A stretch of DNA of 64,000 bases, taken from Scalesia atractyloides. Its lineage: Eukaryota > Streptophyta > Magnoliopsida > Asterales > Asteraceae. Positions 43,569-55,325 of the stretch are shown here, one piece after another; position 1 is the stretch's first letter; each line of letters starts with the position of its first letter. The position numbers were made by a program, and so were the translations under genes. The DNA lies in the NCBI GenBank assembly GCA_947069175.1, contig CAMTDV010000002.1, positions 12,516,988 through 12,580,987 on the forward strand, given 5' to 3'. The notes beneath the pieces are model-generated. The model did not search any database. It was not told the origin of the DNA and was given only the letters and a program-made list of their open reading frames with translations.

Positions 43569-43985
43569 GGAGAGTTCAAATGAGAAGAAAAATTTTGTAA
43601 AAGTAAAAAGAATAACTTTTAAACCAATAGAAATTCTCCATTTACTTCATTTAATGTGTGTATTTAATATTATGAAAAAAAGGCATATAGGTAAATCTAT
43701 AATTGTTATTAATTAGTTAATTAATTAAACTTGTAACTCATTTTGTTAATATATTTTTTCAAGATAAAATAATTTATGATGAATGACAATTTTCGACATG
43801 TAGGATAAATTTTAGTATGTCTAGAATAAATTTTGAAATGTGTAGGGTAATTTTACATGTGTGTAGGGTAAAATCTATAAGTATAAGATATAAGTAGGAT
43901 AAATTTTGAAATGTGTAGAATATAATATTTTTGTTTATTAATAAGAGATTATATAATTAATGAAATAAGTTATGAAAGTGTGCTA
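43569..43985. mobile_element. Small TIR element (MITE), copy 2, right end unclear
   Basis: It begins GGAGAGTTCAAATGAGAAGA and then follows copy 1 closely (CCAATAGAAATTCTCCATTT, TTCAAGATAAAATAATTTAT). It fades near 43985 without a clear right terminus. Confidence 0.6.
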
Positions 43986-46248
43986 AGTAATTGTCTCTAT
44001 GATCAAGCAACGAAAATGATATGAATAATATTATTATTAGGAAAAAACAGTGAGCGTTGTTACACGAGGAATCTTATGGAAAATTGAAACAAAAAGGTGG
44101 AAAAAGAAGAAATTTGTTTGTATCGACGGAGAAAGGGGAGCGGTCGTAACATCCCAAAAGGAATCCGTCAACGACCGACATACCGGTTAGCAGCACCCAC
44201 ACAGACTAATTTTCTCCCTTGGGCCCCACACCCATCATACCAAGTTAAACAAATCACGGAATATTATATTGTGTTTATTAATACACATTGAATCATATGG
44301 TAGCTTTGTTTTTCAACAACGATATATTTTTTTCCAAACATAATTTATGCATTTAATCTCTAGAAAATCATTCATATAATGTAATAAAACATGTACTTTA
44401 AACACACATGTTAGATAATCAGTGGCTAAATTACTATGAAGTGTATGAGAGAATATGTGCCATAGATCTAGCAATTCAATAGTTAATATTAGATAATCCT
44501 CAAAAATCTTAAAACTACTTAACAAAAACAAGTGAAACAAGTAAGGAATAATCACCAATGTTGACTTTTTGATCAATTCCCTTTATGATTTTAAACAAAC
44601 GTAACTTTCCATACGCTAACATTTTTTAAATTACACCATAAAATGAGTATTTTATTTCTTAGATTTAAGTTGCTATTGCTATAGTTTTTTAATCTTTAAA
44701 AACATTACAAGCTACGTGATTACTTGTTTTTGTGTAAAGTTACATGTTCTGTTTAACGTCACGGAATTATTACCGTGACGTAATTACGTAATATTCATTT
44801 TATTCAGAAACAAATACTACGTTACATGATTTTGTAGCGTTACATGCCTATATGTCATACATAATTACATCGCACTACTTGATATGTATCATTATGTAAG
44901 TAACTATGTAGCACATGTGATTATGTATTTCTGGGCAGAATTTGTGAGTTCTTGTTACATATCTAAATGAGCACCATGCCTCTTACTTGAATTACATTTG
45001 ATAGATTGTTGTAGTAACCTTCCCCCCATAATAATAATTGGATGTATAGTAGTATAAGGTGTATTAAATTTGATAAAAACAACTAAAATATTAAATAAGG
45101 TCATAGATATTTTTTAAGTGGCTATCGTCTATTATGAGAAAAAACCAAAGCGGGAGTTTAGATTTGAGGAAAAGCTTTTAAATAATTTCACAAGTTTTGT
45201 TTTAATTATATTTTTGACTTAATTCTTAATTTGTTATCGATATCATATATATGGGTGTTAACTGTATCGTTTTGACAGTCGAATGATTTTGGGTTGATAC
45301 ATTGCCGTGTTGAATAGGTAACCTGGACACGTTTATATATTTATCTGTGTCTGAAACATCAATAGAATTCAAACACACATAAAACCGTGTCATGCATGTT
45401 TCCGGCTGACTCGATTTAAGTTCATTAGCAAATATGACTAATGCATTAACTATCAATTCAAGCATCTAATGACTCCATCTTAAATAGCCGAGTCAACCTG
45501 CTTAATTATTAAACAAGTCATAATATGCCGGGTTTTAGTAAATGTGATATATTCATATTGACACAGTTAATACACACGTTATATTAGATAATTCTAATTC
45601 TGACATTTTCGTGCCACGTTAAGAATTGACTCCACTTGTGCAACCACATTAATTATTTCCTCATAGTTTTGTTGAAATTCCGTATGGGTCACTATATCGT
45701 GAGAGAGGATGTATAGACTATCGCATTAGCCATTTGTCGTCAGAAAAATGAAAGGCATTAAATAATATGGAGACTTAAATCATGAAAAATGTCCTGTTTG
45801 AAAACTTAGCCCTTGTTTCCTGCTTAAAAATACTCCATCTAATCATCTATAGTTTACGGTCATTTTCTGTCCTCAGAAAACATGTCCATACGTAGGACAT
45901 ATGGTCCCATGGCCATGGCGATGACCCATGCAAAAATTGTATGTATGTATGTATAATGTATGTACATGCAATTAGAATAGAATATTTCATTAATTTATAT
46001 ATGGAAGCATACATATAGACAAGTCCATCCTTAGACTTTTAAAGGGTCTAATAAGTCATGCCCATTTCTTTGGTCAATTATCTCTCAGATTCAAAGCTAA
46101 ATAAATATCATATCATATCAAGCCTTGCTGATTTGAAAAGGCAAAGTGTGTTCTCATGATCATTGATCTTTAAAGATTGATGAGTGCAAGAGCACCTTAT
46201 TGTTGTCAGTTAGTTTTTGATCTTACAAGCTTGAAAAATTGAAGAAAC
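43986..46248. other. Intergenic region upstream of the GARP gene
   Basis: No gene recognised. It holds a perfect hairpin CGTCACGG..CCGTGACG at 44759-44782 inside a TTACAT/TACGTAA-rich stretch (44690-44910). The last few hundred bases (about 45900-46248) should include the promoter and 5' untranslated region of the gene that follows. No clear TATA box could be fixed. Confidence 0.4.
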
Positions 46249-47569
46249 ATGGTGGAAGATGGTGATTGTGATAGTTTAGACTTGAATGATCACTTGTATT
46301 GTAGGAAAATTGAAGATGATGATGATGGAACTAAAACGAAATCGAGTGAGAGCTCAGGGAATAACAGCACGGTGGATCAACAAGAGGGTGAGAAGACATC
46401 CATTGGGTTAGACAGTAGTTAGATCCAAGATGCCTAGATTGAGATGGACTCCTGAACTTCATCACATATTTGTTAGAGCCGTCGAACGACTCGGTGGTCA
46501 AGAAAGTAATTATCCGTAATCCTTAATCCTTTCTCGAAGTTGTGTTTTGTGTTGTTTTTTTTTTTATTTTGTGAACGATCATTCTTTGACTTTGTGATTG
46601 TGTAGGAGCAACTCCTAAACTTGTTTTACAACTTATGAACATAAAGGGTTTGAATATTGCTCATGTGAAAAGCCATCTACAGGTAATAATATAAAACTTT
46701 GATAATTTTCTTGTAATATCTATATATTGAGTTATTGACATACTAATTTTTTATATCTTACATACAAATATAGATGTATAGAAGCAGGAGGATAGATGAT
46801 CAAGGCCAGGGTATGTTTGCTTTTTTCAGATTAGGGTTTTCAAGATTCTTGATCTTTCTTGATTTGCAACTATAACAACTTCTTTTACTTTCTACTTTTA
46901 GTAATAAATGAGGGAGACTACTATGCTATGAGAAACAACCATGTTCACACTTTATGGCAACTTCCCATGTTCAATCCAAGATCATATAGTCTTAATCCAA
47001 GGTACCCATTCCATTATTCTTTCTTAAGTTACTTGTTTAATTATTTAACACGTTTCGTTTATATTATCAACGCAGTAATCATGGGGCACGCTTGATATCC
47101 AGTAACAACATGAATACTAGAATGATAGATCATGGCATGATCAATGATAATGGATCTTACATATACTAGCAAGATCTTGAACTCATCTATGGATGAACAA
47201 AATTACAAGATTGCCCATCATGAGTTAGAAGATAATAAAGCAAGCTTGATGCAACCATGGGTAATCAAACAAGCCTTAAACAACACAAGGTCAACTCTTA
47301 TAGACTATCAACTCATGAATAGTCAAAGATTTGATCATAACCCACCTGAAACAAAGAAGAGAAAAGCAGTAGACAATGGTCTTGATTTGAATCTATCATT
47401 AAGCATCAATGTAAGATCACTAGAAGATGAAGATGAAGAAGTAGACAACTCTTTGTCTCTATCTTTATTTCCTTTTTCCCCAAAGAAGAAGAAACATTGT
47501 AGCTGGTCAGAAGATGGTGAGCATGCAAGGAATCCAAGATGGGCGAGTACTCTAGATCTGACTATATGA
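46249..47569 (+). pseudogene. GARP / G2-like MYB-type transcription factor gene, apparently frameshifted
   Basis: A plant DNA-binding regulator of the group that includes Arabidopsis At1g14600-type proteins. Exons: 46249-46505; 46606-46682; 46774-46810; 46902-47001; about 47061-47569; all borders GT/AG. The acidic N-terminus starts MVEDGDCDSLDLNDH. The single MYB-like domain reads VRSKMPRLRWTPELHHIFV, AVERLGGQE | RATPKLVLQLMNIKGL, then IAHVKSHLQ | MYRSRRIDDQGQ; the SHLQMYRS motif is the family hallmark. The tail carries the EAR-type repressor motif LDLNLSLSI and an SLSLSLFPF repeat, and ends STLDLTI. The frame breaks between GEKTSIG and VRSKMP (stop at 46420), and again in exon 5 (stop near 47168, then MDEQNYK in another frame). 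A start at MPRLRW (46430) would rescue only the domain. Pseudogene or sequencing errors are both possible. Confidence 0.8.
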
Positions 47570-48285
47570 ATTCTATATCGAATTCTAGTGAGATGTTGTT
47601 GGTACTCGCTTACATTGTAGGGTTTTTAGGGCCATTTTGATGATAATTATTATTGCTATTTACAAGCACTTATTACTATATTAGTTCGTACCCAGTCCAT
47701 GAACTCATCGTATTTCTTGATGTTTGTATGAAAATGATGATTTATCTTTTATTTTCTATAACATATCGTAGTTCAAGTTTCTACTTTCATACCTAACACT
47801 TATCTAAACATAGCAACTTTCATCAAAATGGTAGAAAAATGTGATATTGTTTTTCAACAATTGTGGTGGCCGGTGATGGAAGGAGGAGTATGGAAATTTA
47901 CTGATGTCTGCAGTGGTTGAAAATGGAACCAATTTATGTTTATTGTATTTAAGAAGGGCAAACATTCTTGCCATGCATGAACATGGATCTATGATATATC
48001 ACACTCCCCTAAGATTAAGGTGAACACATATTGTCTTTACTTGTTCAGTTGTTGTTTACAAAGACTGCAAATCCATTGTGTTTCCCTATGTATATGTATT
48101 TACTCTTGGTACATACAACTAGTACATACTTCAGTGTCCACTTATTTTTTTTATTTCATTTTCTTTTACACTTTTTCTATGTATTTGTGCTGTTGCTTTT
48201 ATAACTAGACCAGTTATCAAACCCGATCTTACCTATTCAGTAGAATACAAATAGAGGCAGTTTAGGTGGACTCAACCATGCCGGT
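47570..48285. other. 3' flank of the GARP gene
   Basis: AT-rich and likely to hold the 3' untranslated region close to 47570. No further gene recognised. Confidence 0.4.
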
Positions 48286-48430
48286 AATTAGAGGCGGATG
48301 TAGCTTGAGAGTAGGGGTAGCCTCCGCTACCCTTTCACGCTTCAGCGATAGTATATATTTTAGAAAAAGATACTATATAAGAAATTTTTGAAACGTTACC
48401 CCCTTAACGTTTGTTTCTAGATCCGTCACT
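48286..48430. mobile_element. Small TIR element (~145 bp)
   Basis: The left end AGAGGCGGATGTAG and the inverse of CTAGATCCGTCACTG form an imperfect inverted repeat around CGGAT(G/C)TAG. The flanks read CCGG on both sides (TGCCGG and GCCGG), consistent with a short target duplication. AGGGGTAGCC and GGCTACCCCT-like internal blocks are inverted too. Confidence 0.5.
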
Positions 48431-49304
48431 GCCGGCCAATCTTGTGATTTGTCCGACTTCTTAGTCTAGTCCGGTTCTTAAAATAGTTTTTAGTACTTCT
48501 CAACATCAAAATATTACCATTATTTTTAACTTACCAAAAAAAAACACTTCAAGCAAACATATTTAAAAGAACTCTACCCTAATAAATTTATATAAACCAA
48601 TAGGAAAAAAAGTTATATACTACTATGCATAGAGAATACTGAAAATCCGACACTAAAAACTTAGAGATTAACTAGTGAGTTATAATAAGATTATAAACAG
48701 TACTTGATTGTTGTAGACCTTAATAGCTTTTTCATACCTTTTATAGATACGTTGTAAAAAATGTCGGTGAAAATAAGTTTTTCGTTAATTTTAGACATCG
48801 ATAATTATATTTACATGTATTGTATAAATATTCATTTGTAGGTTTGTGTTCTACCATATGAGATAATCATAACGAATCAAATCATATCTAAAATAAAACT
48901 AAGACGGTAGCATATCGATGCTTGAAGTTATAAGGTTGAAGTGATTTATAAGGAGAGCACTCCTTATATATTCTTTACCTTTAGGCAAACAGTAGCGGGA
49001 ATCCTAAAGGGTGCGAAGCACCCTAACTTGCACTTGCACACACGCGCACTTGCCGTGGGTGATGGGCACAATGTGGCGCACTTCGCACACTCACAACGCT
49101 GCGAGCCGCCTTCGTATTATTGTTCCCGTGTGCGTGGTAAGAGACATGGTGTAAGTGGATGACGCGGCAATTGCGCAAGATACTCATGCGCATGTCATTG
49201 GCTACGCCAAATAGCGGGTGGCGCGTGGGTTGGATGTCGCATGACCAGTGACGTGTTGAGAAGTATATATAAATATTAGCTATTTTAGACGGTTTTTTTT
49301 AACA
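48431..49304. other. Intergenic sequence with a local GC-rich patch
   Basis: No gene recognised. The part 48995-49270 is unusually GC-rich for this window, with repeated GCGCAC/GTGCGC/GGCGCG words and the hairpin GGTGCGAAGCACC near 49010. Open frames there look like composition artefacts. Confidence 0.4.
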
Positions 49305-50733
49305 CAAAATGAAGGTTTAAATTTATAAATAAGGTAAAATAAAATTACTTTTACAACATGTTAGGGCAAGTGTACCCACCGTTAGCGTAATATATCGAAG
49401 ATAAAATACCGAGATCGTATAAGGACACAAGAGCTTTCAATATCGGAGTATTATCAATGTCTAGTCAAACCAAAAATTTTGTTTTGTGGAAAGGTTTTAA
49501 ACATAAAAATAAAGTAACTAAAATTAAACAAGCATAATAAGAAGAAGAAGAAGAATCACTTGGATCTGACTCCCCAATAATGTTTAATCTAACTTATTTG
49601 GTTACGGGCTTTACAAGAGATCTTTATACGAAAAATACGCCTCTTTGGTATGTTCTTTCAAGTACTCTACTAAATAACACACCTAACTCATTCTATGAAG
49701 AAAATGCTTTTGTATGTTGTTAATGTCAGAAATGGTAGGTCTCCTTGGTCGAGCAGACGTTACCCTCAACTATGTTGGTCGGAAGCAGCAGGGCGACCAT
49801 CGTGCAAAGTCGGAAAAAATGTTAAATAAGTTTTGATTATAAGGGATGAGACCCAATATCTACTATGACTCCCTCGATTTAGTGCTATCTCCTTAAGGGT
49901 AGTAGGAACGTGAAAAACCAAATCCTTGCACATCGAGTATACACCTCTCTATGCAAGGCAAAGGCTTAACCCAAACCACACTTCTAACCCTATCCAAGTA
50001 GTTAACGTGTATTTATAAAGACGTAGGAAACAGAGATGTTTGAATCAACCAACATAAAGTAATGGATGGATTAAAGCTCACTTTCAATATAATAAAACCG
50101 TAGTCAAAGTCATTAACACATACCAAAGAAAAAGCCCGAAACTAAGAAATTAAAAAGATATAAAAGTTTGTCTTCACCAAGTGATTCAAGAACTTTGGCA
50201 AAAAAAATAGCTATAATGATGTTCATCATGTTTGTATGAATAAACATGTTATTCAACAAGTTCGAATTGTTATAAATTCTTACAATCTTGGATCCTACAA
50301 CAAAACAAACTCTATACAAAAAGAAAATGGTGGTGGATAGTAGTGGTGAGTGAGAGAGAGAAGGTGCTAAAGGAAGAAGAGAATAGCACCCCATGCTCTC
50401 TATTTATAAGCAGATTCTGAGGTAGGGCACGGCCCCATGCCAGATGTGGCATGCCTTTGTGACTTGTTTTCTGAGCTCCTTTTTTTCTAATCAGCTTCAT
50501 ACACAGACACGAGCCGTGTGAGATGGGGCACGTCCCAAGTCAACTTTGTGGGTCCAAGTGTACTAAGATTTCCAAATCTTCTATAGATATGAAACGGGGA
50601 TGTGCCAAGGGGGCATGACCCCGTTCGTGGTGGTCTATTTTGTCTTGTTCTGTTAAAGCTTGCCACGGGAGTGTGTCAGGGAGGCACGACCCATGCATGG
50701 TGACATATCTTGTCTTGTTTTGTTGTAGGCTAA
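49305..50733 (-). repeat. Athila-like LTR fragment, related to 5013-6673
   Basis: Shares collinear blocks with the first element's LTR: AACATGTTAGGGCAAGTG versus AACACGTTAGGAAAGTG, CGTTAGCGTA, ACAAGAGCTTT and others. Near its right end ~70-bp units repeat (CACGGGG/GTGTGCCAGGGAGGCACGACC, then ATATTTTGTCTTGTTCTGTT). No primer-binding site is present at its left end. It is broken at 50734 by a TIR element, and similar sequence resumes at 53965. Confidence 0.65.
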
Positions 50734-51253
50734 GTAGTTAATGCGGTAAAATATCGGATACCGGTCAAGGACCGTTATTTAAGATATCGGTTATTACAGT
50801 GGGATATCGATAATTATATTATCACGCTAAACTATATATATATATTATATGTAATATATATATATGTATATATATATATATTAATATAGAGAGAGAGAGA
50901 GAGAGAGAGCAATTTAACACTAACAATTAATTATACTCTCCTACCATAAACAAATTAACCTTTTGCAACTTGCAAAACACTAACAATTGTAGCAATTAGG
51001 AACTGACTAATACTTAAAACACTAACATTTAAAAGTAATAACTAACAATTAAGACTAAAAACACTAATAGCAGTAATAAGAAGAAAGACAAATCGTAGAA
51101 CTAAGAAAAATGTACTGATATCGGGAAAATCGATGAATATCAGTCAATATCATCCATATTATCGGTGCCTATATTCTGACTAATCTTTTGCACTGATATC
51201 TCGACAGGGGACCGATAACCAATATATCACTGATATATCAGGATATTAACTAC
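50734..51253. mobile_element. Small TIR element (~520 bp)
   Basis: The ends GTAGTTAAT and ATTAACTAC are perfect inverted repeats. The inner flanks are also inverted, with changes (ATATCGG... versus ...ATATATCAGG; GGACCGTTA versus GGACCGATAACC). The interior has TA and GA microsatellites (50836-50911). No coding capacity. The target duplication is unclear. Confidence 0.55.
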
Positions 51254-51950
51254 ATAGGTGCAAGGATGATGGGTTGTAAAATTCCATAACTTAATGGTTT
51301 TAATTTCAGTTAATTACATGAAGCTAATCTCTAGAATACATTACTTTGATACGGTTTGTGGTTTGCAGGCCTTGGTAGGTTTAAGGTACATTTTAGAGGT
51401 TTATCAAAGCTTTGGAAGGCGACTAGAGAGAATGGGATTGAAAAAATGTTAAAAGAGGAAAAATTGAACTTAACACTGCTCCAGAAACAATCAAAACTTC
51501 ATTTGGCATATCCTAAGCAAGGATATCAGTTTCGGGGCTTATAATATATGCATTTGGTGTAGCTCGACAAGATGAATCCAAATATGAGGTATTGTAAAGC
51601 TAGAAAAGAGACGCCTCCTCTGCGGCACGCCCCCTGGAGTGTCAAAACGGTAATTTGATGGCCTTTGGCAATTAATTGGGGAGTTACACTTGAATTCGAA
51701 ATTCTTTGACCAAGACCTCATTCCCTTTCATTCATCATCATCCTAGTCAGTGTCTATTCTTTTTCCTATCATGGAATCCAATAACCAACACCGAAAAATG
51801 GAAGATTCAAGCATGATTCCAACCAAAATGAAAGACTAATTTCTCCAAATAATATCTGAGTGTAGGGATGTAAGTTCTAGGGTTTTATTTTCAATTTTGT
51901 TTTATAGAAACATTTGTTCAATCTTTTGATTGTGAAATTGACGCAAATGA
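51254..51950. other. Unidentified retroelement-like sequence
   Basis: A short open stretch (51356-51544) encodes a charged peptide with KEEKLNLTLLQKQSKLHLAY. It starts after a TTTGCAG acceptor-like site. I do not recognise it. It may be part of an Athila/Tat internal region. Confidence 0.3.
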
Positions 51951-53640
51951 TTTGTTAGTTTGATTGTGAATTCATGATTGTTAATGATTTTCTTGCATCA
52001 TAGACATTGTGGCAAGATAATAGCTATTGACTTTGGTTTGTATTAGGATTTTGTGTGAGGATTGATTTTTGACTTGCTTAGATAGTAACAAATAAATAAA
52101 TTAACATAACACAACCGATTTTAAGGATAAAAACACTAATACTAACTACACACGTTCGAGGAAAACGTACCTATCAGTGTATGGTATACCCTAGGTAAGG
52201 ACCCAAGTATCAATCTATGGACACTAAGATTTATTAACCTATCTCTTTCGTAATATTTAACCTAAGTAATTGCTAATAATAAGGAAAACACTAAACAACC
52301 TATTTGATTAAGTTTTAGAAAACAGTGATAAAAAGAGATAACAGATCGGTTAAGAATAATCTTTTTACTTTGCAAGACAATTAATTATGGTTCTTATGAA
52401 AAACTCGCCTAGTGGACACCGATAATGAGGGTGTAGTGTTCAAAAGCTAGAGCCCCCTCACGTTAGCCCCATGTCCCCAAACAACCATGCTATAGACACA
52501 CCTAACTATTTGGTTCTAAGTAACTAAGACATTTACTCATCCCTTATGATCTAAGAGTCTCTTATATTATTTTAGAAACCCATTTACAAACCAAGTGAAT
52601 TACTATCTAGACTACTACATAATTTAAAGCAAACCCTTATCTAGTTTCCGATCCTTATAATCGGATTCTTCCTATAGGTACCCGTATGCATTACCAACAT
52701 CCAACCAAGTTTGTCATTTGCCTACCGAGCATCCAACCCTAGACTAACGATCTATATAGAGCCTAAAGATAAATGAAACAGGTCTAACATTCATAACCTC
52801 ATAGAAAGACTGAAATCATCCATAGAGAATCAATTAAATATCAATACTCAACATGTAGATTACACTATCACAAGTTCATAAGCAAACATTACTAAAAACA
52901 CACTTTCATAACAAAATCAACATAAAGTAACAAGAATCATCCAACCCTAACCGGCTATGGTGCGGTAAGCTACTCATAGTAGCAAATAAGGCTAGAATAT
53001 TTATTGAATACATAATAGTAATCAACAGGAAATGATAATGTCCTCTTGTACGTTCTTCTTCCTTGAATCCTCTCTTGAATCTCCGATATTGAATCCTTGA
53101 ACTTCAATAACCATTTTTTCGCTTCTTCCTTCTGGTTTCGTCTGCTCTTTAGGGTTTCTACGACATTATCATTCTATTTATATAGCCCATGTACGATTTG
53201 GGTGGTTTACGACCCGGCAACCCAAACCTGGGTCACGACCCATAAACAAGGAAAGTTGTTGCTTCTCAATTTAGGGTTTCCAAACAATAGGTCGGTATAC
53301 TAACTTGGGGCTCACGACTCATACTAGGCTTATGGCTCGTAAACAACAGAACTGGGCCTGCCTTCAGCAATCATCAATTCTCGCCCGGAAATCCTTCTTC
53401 TCACTTGAGAACCCGTAAAAACACTTAGAAACGAACTTTTAATCCATTCCAAACAATAGTGACTACAAACAACTATCAAAATGCAGGTTTTAACACTCTT
53501 TAAACATGTTGTCTTTCAGACACATCAATCTTTATTCATAAAACATACTTTTGTCCAATTATTCAATGATTATTGATGTCAAAGATTATTGATTAGCTTT
53601 TCAACAAACCCGAAAGATCATTAGTTATCACCACTTGATT
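51951..53640 (-). repeat. Probable Athila/Tat LTR (solo or truncated), minus strand
   Basis: Read on the minus strand it has a TATA box (GGGCTATATAAATAG, near 53185) followed by an AGGGTTT-containing leader. Further on it has the block GTCCATAGATTGATACTTGG and GGTACGTTTTCCTCG, a style found in Athila/Tat LTRs. No internal region, second LTR or target duplication could be matched, so the boundaries are rough. Confidence 0.45.
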
Positions 53641-53964
53641 TAATTGTTTATGTGTGTTAACCCTAGTTTTTTTATTAACCCGAACCTGGGTGTGATTGTT
53701 TTAACATTTAGTTTACAAATCTTTATAGTTAGCCAGTTTGGCAAATCACCAAATTGAACACAACCATTTGGATCACTTTGTGGTTCATCATTCAAAACTA
53801 CTTTTGAAGATAAAATAGCAAGCTTTATAATAATTCTAAACTTCATAATTTTTTTGTACATTTGTTTTGTAAATAATTTGGCTAATCAAACGACTAGTGT
53901 GATATTGACCACATACTCTTCATGGATACGATACTCGACTTACCCTAGCTACCAAGGTTAACTG

Positions 53965-54400
53965 GGTTTTTTGCATTTTCATAAGATTTCCAAATATTTT
54001 GAAGATGTGACACGGGGATGTGCCAAGGGGGCACCACCCTGGGTATATTGGCCTATTTTGTCTTATTCTATTGAAGCTTGACACGGGGTGTGCCAGGGAG
54101 GCACAACCTATTCGTGGCGGCATATTTTGTCTTGTTCTGCTGCAGGGGTGTCACGTGGGTGTGTTTGACCAAGCACAACCCCGTGTCAGAGGGTATCTTT
54201 TTTTCTTTTCTGAAGGAATGAAGCACGAGGGCGTGTGACTCTTCTATTTTCTTGTAAAAGTCTGGTTTTTCTCTCGTGAATTTGCTCCTTTTGTCAGTAT
54301 ATGCATTGTTAACTCTGATGATCAAAACCAACAAATAAATGACTTATTTCCAAGATTAATACAAGAAAATGGTAAAAAAAACGTGCTCCACTGGATATAA
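53965..54400 (-). repeat. Athila-like LTR, second fragment
   Basis: Begins by repeating the ~180 bp that end the fragment at 50733 (AAGATTTCCAAAT..., ACGGGGATGTGCCAAGGGGG). It continues into sequence similar to the start of the LTR at 6500-6600. Three ~70-bp units of the CACGGGG...TTTGTCTTGTT type are visible (54007-54235). Confidence 0.55.
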
Positions 54401-55035
54401 AATATATGTTAGGTTTTACCCATGTCAACCAGGTGATGGCCTAGTATCTGTAGCGGATTAGGAATGGCGCAAGTGGTTATTGGCGGGCACATAGACTTTG
54501 TATGGCACGACATGAGGTCCAGGTAGCGTGAGGCGTGAATTGGAAAATTCGTTTAGGTGTGCGTGCGGATTTATGCAATAGTAACAGAACGATGGTTCAA
54601 CCTGGTCTTGTGTCATAAGTAAAATGACCGTTATAAGTTTCACAACTTAAATCCATTTTATTGAATATTAATAATCTTGTTAATTACAATATTAGTGGTA
54701 AATAGGTTGCATCTTTTTGTGATTATAAGTATGAACTTTGGGTTCACCTTTCGAAAATGGGACGAGAGAATCAGGCTACATAAAAGAAAAACACTAGAAA
54801 CATTTCTTGTAGATTGAGAAAAGTATTCTCAAATTTTTTTCCTATTTTTTTCTAAACACCATTATAATCGGTGTTATCTCAGGCCCGAGAGTCATCTCCA
54901 GCAGTACACGTATCGTTCCGGCTATGGTATTCTTGTAGACAGAGGCATTCATTTAAAAAGCGGTATGAAAACGTGATCCTCAACCAAAATTGTCAACCTT
55001 ATTAGTGTGTTTATTGTTGTAGTAAAGAGTCATGG
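54401..55035. other. Target sequence of the second family-E LTR
   Basis: No gene. It contains GGTTCACCTTTCGAAAA near 54738, whose inverse (TTTTCACAAAAGGTGAACC) stands at 58650-58668 beyond the LTR. A hairpin TCTCAGGCCCGAGA lies near 54878. It probably belongs to an older, unnamed repeat. Confidence 0.35.
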
Positions 55036-55139
55036 TTGAATGTAACACCTCGTAAAATCGTGTCCAATAGTATAGTGACACGTGTTGTATTTTTATTTTA
55101 GTCTATCAAGGATTAATAGGGACTAAAGGTGTAAACATG

Positions 55140-55325
55140 CTCAAACTGAGCCTCTGAGTGACTTTCTGATGTCAACTTGCATAAACAATAGCCTCTGAGT
55201 GACTGATATATCAACATGCTTAAACTTTGCCTCTGAGTGACTGATACGTCAACATGCCCAGCCTCTGGGTGACCTCAGGGTCAACATGCTTATAGTGGGC
55301 CTCTGAGTGATCCTTTATGAAGTCC
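55140..55325 (+). repeat. Tandem ~40-bp CCTCTGAGTGAC repeat in the family-E LTR
   Basis: The unit GCCTCTGAGTGACTGATATA, then TCAACATGCTTA occurs about five times with variation. The inverse lies at 19800-19925 and 37755-37860 in the first copy. Confidence 0.8.

Noticed and set aside
44097..44291. A small protein of 64 residues with many basic residues
   Set aside because: No recognisable domain, start context or homologous copy; it is likely a chance frame.
48941..49162. A coding exon in the GC-rich patch
   Set aside because: The open frame follows base composition, and no domain or splice context supports it.
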